Source: Pseudomonas sp. MAG733B | GTDB lineage: Bacteria > Pseudomonadota > Gammaproteobacteria > Pseudomonadales > Pseudomonadaceae | NCBI RefSeq assembly: GCF_036884845.1 | Contig: NZ_CP145732.1 | Coordinates: 4,464,001 to 4,528,000, forward strand | Reading direction: 5' to 3' | Length of the DNA stretch: 64,000 nt | Shown here: positions 37,728 to 46,829 of the stretch, one piece after another | Position numbering within the stretch: the stretch's first letter is position 1 | Layout: every line of letters begins with the position of its first letter | The notes under the pieces: generated by a model | Told to the model about the DNA's origin: nothing | What the model saw: only the letters and a program-made list of their open reading frames with translations | Databases searched by the model: none | Program-made: the position numbers and the translations under genes

Positions 37728-40700
37728 ATGCTAGGCCTTGTGCGCGTTGCTTTGAGACGGCCGTATACCTTTGTCGTGCTCGCCATCCTGATCCTCATCG
37801 TCGGGCCTCTGGCGGCCCTGCGGACACCTACGGATATTTTTCCGGAAATCCGCATTCCGGTGATTGCGGTCATCTGGCAATACACCGGGCTGTCACCGGA
37901 TCAGATGGCGGGCCGCATTACCTCGCCGTTCCAGCGAGTACTGACCACCACGGTCAGCGACATTCGCCATCTCGAAGCGCAGTCGTTCAATGGCTATGGC
38001 ATCGTCAAGGTGTTTTTCCAGCCGGGAGTGAACATCGCCACGGCTAATGCGCAACTGACCTCGGTGTCGCAGTTCATGTTGCGTAATCTGCCGCCGGGCA
38101 CGGTGCCACCGTTGATCCTCAGTTACAGCGCCTCGACAGTGCCCATTGTGCAACTGGCCCTGTCGGGCAAGAACCTCAGCGAGCAGAAGCTGGGCGACCT
38201 GGGCCTGAACAGCGTGCGCCTGCCATTGACCACGGTGCCCGGCGCGTCAGTGCCATTTCCGTACGGCGGCAAGTCTCGACAAGTGCAGATTGATCTCGAC
38301 CCCGCTCAGATGCAGGCGCGAGGGCTGTCGGCGCAGGACGTCGCCACGGCGCTGGCGCAGCAGAACCAGATCACTCCCGTGGGCACGCAGAAGATCGGTA
38401 GCTACGAATACACCCTGCAATTGAACAACTCGCCCGTGGCCTTCAAGGACCTGGAAGACCTGCCGATCAAGACCGCCAATGGCACCACGGTGTTGATTCG
38501 CGACATCGGCACGGTCAAGGACGGCAACCCGCCGCAGACCAACATCGTCAATGTCAACGGCAGCCGTTCGGTGCTGATTCCGGTGTTCAAGACCGGTTCG
38601 GCCTCGACCCTCGGGGTGATCGCCGGGATCAAGAGCAAGCTTTCCGACGTCAAGGCGCAGTTCCCGGAAAACCTCAGCATCGAACCGATCGGCGACCAGT
38701 CGCTGTTCGTCCGCGCGGCGATCAGTGGCGTGGCCCGGGAAGGGTTGATTGCGGCCGGTTTGACCAGCCTGATGATTCTGCTGTTCCTCGGCAGCTGGCG
38801 TTCGACGGTGATCATCGCGGTGTCGATCCCCCTGGCAATCCTGGCCTCGATCACCGCGCTCTCAGCCTTGGGTGAAACCCTCAACATCATGACCCTGGGG
38901 GGGGCTGGCGCTGGCCGTCGGGATCCTGGTGGACGATGCCACGGTGACCATCGAAAACATCAATTGGCACCTGGAACAGGGCAAATCCGTCGAGGACGCG
39001 ATCATGGACGGCGCCACGCAGATCGTGACCCCGGCGTTCGTCTCGCTGCTGTGTATCTGCATCGTGTTCGTGCCGATGTTCTTCCTCGAAGGGGTGGCGC
39101 GTTTCCTGTTCGTGCCGATGGCCCTGGCGGTGATCTTCGCCATGATCGCTTCGTTCATCCTGTCGCGGACCCTGGTACCGACCATGGCCAACTACTTGCT
39201 CAAACCCCACGTGCCGGGTGAAGGCAGCACACGCAGTCGCAATCCGCTGGCGCTTTTCCAGCGTGGGTTCGAGGTGCGTTTCGAGCGCATCCGCCAGAGC
39301 TATCACGGCCTGCTGCAGGTGGCGCTGGAGCATCGCAAGATCGTGCTGGTCACGGTGTTCGGCTTCATCTTCGTGTCCTTTGCGCTGGTGCCGTCACTGG
39401 GTCGAAACTTCTTCCCGGCGGTGGATTCCGGGCAGATCCTGATGCACGTTCGCACCCCGGTCGGCACGCGCCTGGAGACCACCAACCGCACCATCGCACA
39501 GGTCGAAGAAGCGATTCGCCGGATCATCCCGGCCGAGGAGCTCAATGCCCTGGTGGACAACATCGGCCAGCCCATCAGCGGCATCAACATGGCCTACAAC
39601 AACACCGGCACCATCGGCGCCCAGGACGGCGATGTGCAGATCAGCCTCAAGGAAGGCCACGGGCCGACCGCCGACTACGTCCGCCATTTGCGCGAACAAC
39701 TGCCACGGCAGTTCCCCGAGGTGGTGTTTTCGTTCCCGCCGGCGGACATCGTCGGGCAGATCCTCAATTTCGGCACCCCGGCGCCGATCGATCTGGAAAT
39801 CATCGGCGGCAACCTGCCGGCCAACTACGCCTACGCCGACAGCCTGTTGCGGGAGATTCGTCGGGTCCCTGGCGTTGTCGATGCGCGGATCCAGCAGTCG
39901 CAGCAATTGCCGACCTTCAACATCAACGTTGACCGTACCCGGGCGCAACTGGTGGGGATCAGCGAGCGCGATGTGACCAATAGCCTGGTGGTCAACCTGG
40001 CCGGTTCCAGCCAGGTGGCGCCGACGTTCTGGCTCAACACCGCCAACGGCGTGTCGTACCCGATCGTGCTGCAGACGCCGCAGTCGAGCCTCGACACGCT
40101 GGCGGCGCTGCGCAACCTGCCGCTTTCATCGACCACTACCGCAGCGGGCAGCAACGGGCAGATCCTCGGCGGGTTGGCTACCGTGGAGCGGACTCGCAGC
40201 CATTCGGTGGTGACGCAGTCGGACATCCAGCCGATGGTGCAAATCCTGACCTCGATCCAGGGCCGTGACCTGGGCGGTGTCGCCGCCGATATCCAGAAGA
40301 TTCTCGCCGCCCACGCCAATGACCTGCCGAAGGGTTCTAAGGTGGCGCTGCAAGGACAGATCACCACGATGAACAGTGCGTTCAGCGGCATGCTGTTCGG
40401 CCTGCTCGGCGCGGTGGTGCTGATCTACCTGTTGATCGTGGTCAACTTCCAGTCCTGGAGCGACCCGTTCGTGATCATCACCGCGCTGCCGGCGGCGCTG
40501 GCCGGCATCGTCTGGATCCTGTTCGTCACCCACACACCGTTGTCGGTACCGGCCCTGACCGGGGCAATCATGTGCATGGGGGTGGCCACCGCCAACGCGA
40601 TCCTGGTGGTGAGTTTCTGCCGCGAACGCCTGGCCGAACATGGCGATCCGGTGCTGGCGGCGCTGGAAGCCGGGTTCAGCCGTTTCCGTCCGGTACTGAT

Positions 40701-40911
40701 GACCGCGATCTCAATGATCATCGGCATGTCGCCCATGGCGATGAGCCTGGGTGAAGGCGGCGAGCAGAACGCGCCGCTGGGCCGTGCCGTGATCGGCGGG
40801 CTGAGCTTTGCCACCGCCGCGACCCTGTTCCTGGTGCCGCTCATTTTCAGTCTTGTCCACGCGCGCCAGGGTCATGCCCGCGTTCAGACCACTGCTATTG
40901 AAGGGTTTTGA
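37728..40911 (+). pseudogene. RND efflux pump, frameshifted at a G8 run
   Basis: The two halves are in different frames. 37728-38896 gives the N-terminus (VALRRPYTFVVLAILILIVG, GSWRSTVIIAVSIPLAIL), and from 38905 on the protein continues as LALAVGILVDDATVTIENIN. A run of eight G at 38897-38904 lies where seven would keep the frame, since LGGLALAVGILVDD is the conserved TM4 segment. Restoring it gives about 1060 residues, a full-length RND pump ending at 40911. The rest (FPPADIVGQIL, AIMCMGVATANAIL) looks intact. A sequencing error, a recent mutation or a slipping tract could each explain this. Confidence 0.85.
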
Positions 40912-40912
40912 C

Positions 40913-42091
40913 ATGCATACCGACACTGCTCCATCTCATCCTCGCAAAAGCCGCGCTCGCGTTGGCCTTTTGTTGACGCTGATTGTCCTGATCGCCATCG
41001 TTGCGTTCGGCATGACCGGGCGCGCCAGTGAGTCCGCGGCCTTGCAGACCTGGACCGAAAAACAGGCGCTGCCCAATGTCCTGTTGGTCAAGGCACTGGC
41101 CGTGCCCCAGGCGCCTGCACTGGTATTGCCCGGACGCCTGGAAGCCTGGTCGCGGGCGGCGATCTTTGCCAGGGTCGGCGGTTACCTGAAGTCGTGGAAA
41201 GCCGACATCGGTACCCGGGTCAAGACCGGGCAGCTACTCGCTGAAATCGATACCCCGGAACTGGACCAGCAGCTGTTGCAGGCCCGCGCCGACCTGGCCA
41301 CCGCCAAAGCCAATGCAACCCTGGCCGGCACCAGTGCCAAGCGCTGGCAGGCAATGCTGGCGTCGGACTCGGTTTCGAAACAGGAAGTCGACGAGCGCAA
41401 CGGCGATCTGGCGGCGAAACAGGCACAGGTGATGGCGGCCCAGGCCAACGTTGAACGACTGACCGCGACCAAGGGTTTTCAGCGCCTGGTCGCGCCGTTT
41501 GACGGGGTGGTCACCGCACGCAGCACCGATGTCGGCGCGCTGATCAACGCTGGCAACAGCAGTGGCGGACAGGAGTTGTTCGCCGTGTCCGAGGTCAGTC
41601 GCCTGCGGGTCTATGTGCAGGTGCCGCAGTCCTATGCGGCGCAGATCAAACTCGGCAGCAGCGCGCAAATCAGCGTGCCGGAATACCCGAAGGAAGTGTT
41701 CCTGGCCACGGTCATCGCGTCCGCCGATTCGGTGAGTGCGGCGTCCGGTACCACGCTGGTGCAACTGCAAGTCGATAACCAGCCCGGCCGCCTGCTGCCA
41801 GGGGCTTACACCAGCGTGCGCTTTGCACTGCCGGCGCAAGCCGATGCGCTGCGGATTCCCGCCAGCGCCTTGCAATACGACGATCGTGGCCTGCGGGTCG
41901 CGACTCTGGATGCCCAGGATCGCGTGTTGTTCAAGACCGTGACCATCGCCCGGGATTTCGGTGACAGCGTTGAAATCGGCAGCGGACTCAGCGCGACCGA
42001 CCGGATCATCGACACGCCACCCGATGCCTTGAGCGACCAGGACGCCGTGCAGATCTCATCGGCCAGCGCCGAGGGCAATCCCCATGGTTAA
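40913..42091 (+). CDS. RND efflux periplasmic adaptor
   Basis: 392 residues: an N-terminal anchor helix (RVGLLLTLIVLIAIVAFGM), then the biotinyl-lipoyl half-motif GRLEAWSRAAIFARVGGYLKSW, a helical hairpin, and KGFQRLVAPFDGVVTARSTDVGALI. It is the membrane-fusion subunit of the tripartite pump. It starts 1 base after the RND stop and overlaps the outer-membrane gene by 8 bases, so the three form an operon. Confidence 0.9.
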   Translation: MHTDTAPSHPRKSRARVGLLLTLIVLIAIVAFGMTGRASESAALQTWTEKQALPNVLLVKALAVPQAPALVLPGRLEAWSRAAIFARVGGYLKSWKADIGTRVKTGQLLAEIDTPELDQQLLQARADLATAKANATLAGTSAKRWQAMLASDSVSKQEVDERNGDLAAKQAQVMAAQANVERLTATKGFQRLVAPFDGVVTARSTDVGALINAGNSSGGQELFAVSEVSRLRVYVQVPQSYAAQIKLGSSAQISVPEYPKEVFLATVIASADSVSAASGTTLVQLQVDNQPGRLLPGAYTSVRFALPAQADALRIPASALQYDDRGLRVATLDAQDRVLFKTVTIARDFGDSVEIGSGLSATDRIIDTPPDALSDQDAVQISSASAEGNPHG

Positions 42092-43502
42092 GCACAGCCT
42101 GCTGTTCGCCGCGCTGTTGGCCATCGGCGCCTGCTCGTTGGCGCCGCACTATGAAACGCCGCCCGTGCCGACGCCGGAGCAATTCAAGACCCGTGGCATC
42201 TGGAGCACCGCCACCCCCAGCGATCACATCAACCGCGACGGCTGGTGGCAGGTCTACAAGGACCCGCAATTGGACGCCCTGCAACAGCAATTGCTGGCCA
42301 ACAACCCGAACCTCAGTGCCGCGCTCGCCCACTATCAGCAGGCGCAGGCCTATGTCAGCCAGGTCAGCTCCGCTGAGTTGCCAACGGTCAAAGGCATAGG
42401 CAGCGCCCAACGCAATCGCCAGTCCGATACCCGACCGCTGCGTGCCAGCAGCACCGGGGACGTTTACAACGCCGGTACGCTGGGCCTGCAGGTGGACTAT
42501 GAAATCGATCTATGGGGACGCGTACGCGATTCGGTGGCCGCTGGCACCGATGAAGAGCAGGCATCGCGCGCCGATCTGGCCTCGGTACGCCTGAGCCTGC
42601 AGGCGCAACTGGCTGACAACTACATCCGCCTGTGCGGGCTGGATCAGCAAACGAGGCTGCTCAGCGAAACCAGCGCGGCGTTCTCCCGGGCATTGGAACT
42701 GACCCAGGGTCTACATGACGGTGGCATTGTGTCCGGGCTGGATGTCTCTCGTGCCAACGCACAACTGTCATCGGCAAAATCCCTGCTCAAACAGAATCAG
42801 GTGCAGCGCGCTTTACTGGAGCATGCGATCGCCGCGTTGGTGGGAACCTCGGCGTCGACCTTCAGTCTTGAACAACGGGCCGCCACGCTGCTGGTGCCAA
42901 TGGTGCCCCCCGGGGTTCCGTCGGCGTTGTTGCAACGCCGTCCAGACATCGCCGCGGCCGAGCGGCGTGTGGAGGCAGCCAATGCGCGCATCGGCGTGGC
43001 GCGCAGTGCCTGGTTTCCGGCACTGACGTTAAGCGCTCAAGGGGGTTACCAGAGCAATGAATTCGCCAATCTCCTGAGCGCACCCAACCTGTTTTGGGCC
43101 ATCGGCCCGTCGTTGGCCGTTACGCTGTTGGACGGTGGTCTGCGTAAGGCACAAATCGATTCGGCCACGGCCGCTACCGCCGAAGCGGCGGGTAAATACC
43201 GTGCCCAGGTCCTGGCCGCGTTCGAGCAGGTGGAAAACAACCTGTCGATCATCGACGGCCTGGGCTCGGCGCTGGACGATCAGCGCGCGGCGGCAGAGGC
43301 TGCGCAGTTCACGGAAAACCTGTCGATGGCCCGTTACAAACAGGGTGCGGTCCGTTACCTCGATGTCGTGGTGGCGCAGACCGCTTCGTTGCAGACCCAG
43401 CGCAACGTGCTCGACTTGCAGACGCAACAGTTGGCGGCGAGCGTCGCCCTGATCAAGGCATTGGGTGGTGGCTGGGACACTCAGGAGCTGTCAGCCAAGT
43501 GA
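42084..43502 (+). CDS. RND outer-membrane channel lipoprotein (OprM/NodT family)
   Basis: 472 residues. A lipobox (LLAIGACSLAPHYETPPVP) gives a lipid-anchored N-terminus. The two OEP repeats are visible (WWQVYKDPQLDALQQQLLANNP, then the periodic helices around LASVRLSLQAQLADNYIRL and again LQRRPDIAAAERRVEAANARIGVARSAWFP). It is the third subunit of the efflux system, overlapping the adaptor by 8 bases. Confidence 0.92.
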   Translation: MVKHSLLFAALLAIGACSLAPHYETPPVPTPEQFKTRGIWSTATPSDHINRDGWWQVYKDPQLDALQQQLLANNPNLSAALAHYQQAQAYVSQVSSAELPTVKGIGSAQRNRQSDTRPLRASSTGDVYNAGTLGLQVDYEIDLWGRVRDSVAAGTDEEQASRADLASVRLSLQAQLADNYIRLCGLDQQTRLLSETSAAFSRALELTQGLHDGGIVSGLDVSRANAQLSSAKSLLKQNQVQRALLEHAIAALVGTSASTFSLEQRAATLLVPMVPPGVPSALLQRRPDIAAAERRVEAANARIGVARSAWFPALTLSAQGGYQSNEFANLLSAPNLFWAIGPSLAVTLLDGGLRKAQIDSATAATAEAAGKYRAQVLAAFEQVENNLSIIDGLGSALDDQRAAAEAAQFTENLSMARYKQGAVRYLDVVVAQTASLQTQRNVLDLQTQQLAASVALIKALGGGWDTQELSAK

Positions 43503-43523
43503 TGTCCGGCTCATCTAGTTCAG

Positions 43524-43676
43524 GCTGGATTTCCACTCTATCGAGAATGCAAAGACACTTGGTATCGGGCTGATAATGTAGAAGTCGGCCAGCGCGAGTT
43601 CATCGTCCAGGATCCCGATGGCTATCTCGTAAGATTGGTAGAACGTTTGGGTGAGCGACCGGTTTGTTCAAACTGA
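43524..43676 (+). pseudogene. C-terminal remnant of a VOC (bleomycin-resistance-like) protein
   Basis: In the frame that ends at TGA 43676 the sequence reads AGFPLYRECKDTWYRADNVE and EVGQREFIVQDPDGYLVRLV, the conserved last 50 residues of the glyoxalase/bleomycin-resistance family. There is no start codon or first half: the frame runs straight up to the stop of the channel gene. The 5' part has been lost. Confidence 0.7.
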
Positions 43677-43756
43677 GCACTGGCTGGAGGCGAGCGTCCG
43701 CTTCGGGCCATATGCGCTCATTCGCTACAACGCCCATGGTCGGCTAAACCTCTCAA

Positions 43757-44215
43757 TCAAAGCGTTTTTTCAAAGTAGACGCGATCGAATCCATCCTCCG
43801 AACGCCGCTCGACTTCCACATAACCCAGTCGTGGATAAATAGACAGATTGTCGGTCATCTTCACATTCGTGTAGAGATGAACGCTGCCAAGGCCCAAGCG
43901 CAACGCTTGGGCCTCGCAAAATTGAACGAGTGACTTGCCGATACCTTTCCCACGCCCGGCTTCAGACACGGCCACGTTTTCGAGAAACATATGCTGATCC
44001 ACCGGAAAGAAGACTATGAAGCCTCGCAGTTCTTCTTGTTCTCCAGTGGATAGGTAAACGTAGCCTGCCGCAATCTGTGCCCTGAAATCCGCCAGCATCG
44101 GTGCAGGCTTTTGTCCTATCACGCAAACATACTGGGCATACGCTTGCTCGGCACAAGCGCGCAGAGCGACCTCATCGTCTGCAACTGCCTGGCGGATCAT
44201 GTGTCGTTCGCTCAT
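43757..44215 (-). CDS. GNAT acetyltransferase
   Basis: 152 residues. The acetyl-CoA motif is AVSEAGRGKGIGKSLVQFCEAQA (the QxxGxG/A loop as RGKGIG), and the C-terminal ends VKMTDNLSIYPRLGYVEVERR. AGGA precedes the ATG. It is the only intact-looking known gene inside the remnant zone. Substrate unknown. Confidence 0.88.
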   Translation of the reverse strand: MSERHMIRQAVADDEVALRACAEQAYAQYVCVIGQKPAPMLADFRAQIAAGYVYLSTGEQEELRGFIVFFPVDQHMFLENVAVSEAGRGKGIGKSLVQFCEAQALRLGLGSVHLYTNVKMTDNLSIYPRLGYVEVERRSEDGFDRVYFEKTL

Positions 44216-44405
44216 GGCAAATCCTGATGAAAAAACTATGTGATTCTGGCTTGGAATAAACGTAACCGTAGAAGTACCGCAAGCATGCCCATCGACACGG
44301 CGCGGCCAACGTTATACCAAAGATTGCGTCCTGCATCCTTGGCCTGCCCCGCAAGTATCTCGAAACCACAGATGAATGGCGCATTGGGCGCTGGAACAAA
44401 GCCGA

Positions 44406-44940
44406 ATGAGGGATGAGCTTGTCAAACCCAGGAAATGGCAGTCACTCATAATCCTGACCGTGATGATATTTGGTCTGAGCTACGGCTTGAGCGCTCCTTT
44501 GATCGCCATAAAGTTGACCGCCGCGGGTTTCAGCGAGCTGTATGTTGGAATCAACGCGGCGATGCAGGCAGTCGGGTCTTTGCCGTTGCACCTTTATTGC
44601 CATGCTATGCCGGCGTTTCAGTCCAAAAATGCTGTTGGCTCTGTCGCTGGGGCCACGGTCTTTTTGCTGGCCTTGTTTCCCTTTACACCAATCGAAGGCT
44701 GGTTTTCCTTGCGCCTTTGCCTGGGGGTGAGCATACCCGGGCGCGTGACCTTGGTTGCCCGCTTGCTGATGTGGGTATCGGCCTATTACGTGACGGGGAT
44801 CATTTCGCTCGACTTCGACGACCCTCTCCCAAGTCCCCATTTTATGGTTCCCGTCGGGCGTAGCGGTCGCGGCCTTTCTTTGCTCCAAGCGTTCGCAGAT
44901 TGGTATCGCTGACGTGATCGTCGAGGCTCTCGGGAAGTAA
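44406..44940 (+). pseudogene. Decayed MFS transporter
   Basis: The first frame begins RKWQSLIILTVMIFGLSYGLSAP and keeps MFS character to AAMQAVGS. The next conserved piece, CRRFSPKMLLALSLG, is in another frame, then ATVFLLALFPFTPIEGW returns to the first. A C-terminal helix FPSGVAVAAFLCSKRS, ending with TAA at 44940, is in a third frame. At 535 bases it is under half the length of an MFS gene, so it has indels and an internal deletion. Confidence 0.75.
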
Positions 44941-45007
44941 GGTGCTTTGACCTCGATGTTCACCTTGAATAAAGCGCTTCACGAGGCGATCCTCCTTTGG
45001 AACCCGA

Positions 45008-45322
45008 ATGCTGGATACTACTTTGAAGATAGTGAAATCTGCTCGCTTTGATGATGTCGACCATGATCTTGGATATGAATACCGTGGTTATAACTACGAC
45101 ATACAGAACGAAGAGGATATGTTTCTGGTCAGAATTTACGATGACGAAAACGGACAGGCAACGGTAGTGCATCCGACTTCGATGTCTAAAAACGGTAACC
45201 TCAGGAAGCTTGTTGAGTTCTTACAATCCGAGCTAGGAGTGTCCAGGGTCTCTCTCTACAAGGGAGATTTGGGGAGCTACGCCGAGATCGATCTTGATAG
45301 CTTGGCATTCTGCTCCGCCTGA
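45008..45322 (+). CDS. Hypothetical protein, low G+C
   Basis: 104 residues, no family recognised. It is acidic and rich in Asp, Glu and Tyr (FDDVDHDLGYEYRGYNYDIQNEEDM), with no membrane segment or signal. Its G+C is visibly lower than its neighbours and the ribosome site is weak (GGAA). Being flanked on both sides by gene remnants suggests acquired DNA. It could be a small immunity or antitoxin-like protein, but nothing in the sequence shows this. Confidence 0.5.
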   Translation: MLDTTLKIVKSARFDDVDHDLGYEYRGYNYDIQNEEDMFLVRIYDDENGQATVVHPTSMSKNGNLRKLVEFLQSELGVSRVSLYKGDLGSYAEIDLDSLAFCSA

Positions 45323-45396
45323 AGTCGGCTGTGAGAGAGTACCAGGCGTTTTTACACACTCTGGACCAATAGCGGACGCTCTCCCAAGGGCTGTTT

Positions 45397-45612
45397 TTGA
45401 CTTTGTTTGCAACCAGTCGACATGCTCCTAACATGGCCATCGTCACCAGCCGTGCGGTTGCCCACGTCTGGCGCGCTGGTATCACCGCAACTCTAGGAAT
45501 AACCCTGGCCGATGTGCTGATGACCGTCATTGTGAGCACGGGTCTTGGTGCGCTGGTAATGAGTTGGGCTCCTGCATTTGACCTGCTGCGGTGGGCAGGC
45601 ACTTGCACCAGT
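45397..45612 (+). pseudogene. LysE/RhtB exporter fragment
   Basis: The frame from 45397 reads AVAHVWRAGITATLGITLAD and TGLGALVMSWAPAFDLLRWA, matching the TM1-TM2 region of LysE-family amino-acid exporters. The glyoxylate-side N-terminus and all later helices are missing. At about 45613 it runs without a stop into a different protein fragment. Confidence 0.65.
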
Positions 45613-45749
45613 CGCTTTCTGCATCACTTGCCCGTGGTCGACGGCGATCAATTGATCGGGTGCTGTCCATTGGCGATATCGTCAAGGCCGTGATTGCCGA
45701 GCAGGACCAACTGATCGAGCAACTGGAGCAGTACATTCGCGGTCACTTA
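45613..45749 (+). pseudogene. C-terminal fragment of a CBS-domain protein
   Basis: HHLPVVDGDQLIG is followed, after a one-base loss, by VLSIGDIVKAVIAEQDQLIE and QLEQYIRG, the last beta-alpha unit and tail typical of stand-alone CBS-pair proteins. Expected GGGG at the join is GGG here (45658-45660), which shifts the frame. It is cut off by the end of the LysR gene. Confidence 0.7.
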
Positions 45750-46661
45750 TCACGCCTTCATATCTTTCAATGCCGTCATGAGTTCGCTGTAAAACCACCT
45801 CAGCGCGGTGGACTGATCGCTGCGTGCATGCCAGTGCAGGTTCACATGGAACGACGGGACCTTGAACGGTAGCTCCAGCACCTTCAATGGACCGGTCACC
45901 GGGTGGCGGCAAAAGCTTTTGGCAATGTGCGACGGCAACACCGTCAGCAGCTGTGTGCCGGGAAGGATGCCCGGCAGCACGGAAAAGTGCGGCAGGCGCA
46001 GGCGCACGCGGCGTTTGATGTTCAGGGTCTTGAGCACCTGCGCGACCATGTTGTGCCCCGATGTGCTGTTGACCAGTACATGAGGCTCAGCAACGAATTG
46101 CTCCATGCTCAGTGAATCCCCCACCCTCGGATGATCCGCCGCCAGCAGGCACACATAGTGCTCAAGCAACACCGGATGGTGGGTGATGCCCGCCCCCACC
46201 AGCACCCGACTGCAGATCAACGCATCGACATGCCCCTCGTTGAGCCATTGCGTCGCCAGTTCAACGTTCAGCGAGATCACCTCCAGCTCGATATGTGGCG
46301 CCACCCGGTTTAAATGCGCCAGAACCCTGGGCAGGAAATCCACCTCCCCCATGTCCGACAGCGCCAGGCGAAAGTTGCGCGTGGAACTGGCGGGATCGAA
46401 TTTGCGGGCCTGGGCGATCGCAGAATCAACGTTCTGCGCCACCTCCTTGAAGCTCGCGTACAGCGCGTTGGCCAACCGCGTGGGCTGCATGCCGTTGCGA
46501 TTGCGGATGAACAGCGGGTCATCGAACTGCTCGCGTAATTTGCCCAGCGCGTAGCTGATGGAAGGCTGCGTGACGTGCAGGCGTTCAGCGGTCGCAGTGA
46601 CGCTGCCGGTCTCGTGCAGGGCCACGAACATGGGGATCAGGTTCAAATCAAAGGTGCTCAT
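45750..46661 (-). CDS. LysR-family regulator
   Basis: 303 residues from the ATG at 46661. The HTH is HETGSVTATAERLHVTQPSISYALGKLREQFDDPLF, the NodD/SyrM-like group common for aromatic-acid operons. The preceding in-frame open stretch to 46841 is not expected to be coding. It is divergent from the AAHS permease, with a dyad between them. Confidence 0.88.
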   Translation of the reverse strand: MSTFDLNLIPMFVALHETGSVTATAERLHVTQPSISYALGKLREQFDDPLFIRNRNGMQPTRLANALYASFKEVAQNVDSAIAQARKFDPASSTRNFRLALSDMGEVDFLPRVLAHLNRVAPHIELEVISLNVELATQWLNEGHVDALICSRVLVGAGITHHPVLLEHYVCLLAADHPRVGDSLSMEQFVAEPHVLVNSTSGHNMVAQVLKTLNIKRRVRLRLPHFSVLPGILPGTQLLTVLPSHIAKSFCRHPVTGPLKVLELPFKVPSFHVNLHWHARSDQSTALRWFYSELMTALKDMKA

Positions 46662-46697
46662 CAGCCAGTCCCGACCTCTATAAAGACCATCTATGTT

Positions 46698-46723
46698 GCA
46701 ATCATCAAATATTGATTGGTTGC
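46698..46723. promoter_or_regulatory. LysR operator candidate
   Basis: GCAA-TC-ATCAA-ATA-TTGAT-TGG-TTGC: two nested inverted repeats with one base of asymmetry, located between the divergent LysR and AAHS genes. This is the expected site type for a LysR dimer. Confidence 0.6.
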
Positions 46724-46829
46724 ATGAAAGGATAATTTCTAGACTGGGCCGACCATGCCTACGGGTTGCCGGCGCCGTATGCCTGGTTCGAGCGCAGATG
46801 CGTGAAATACAACAACAAGAGAAATTCCT

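Noticed and set aside
44216..44378. Minus-strand peptide with GQAKDAGRNLWYNVGRA
   Set aside because: It looks protein-like and may be another remnant, but no start exists and I could not match it to a family.
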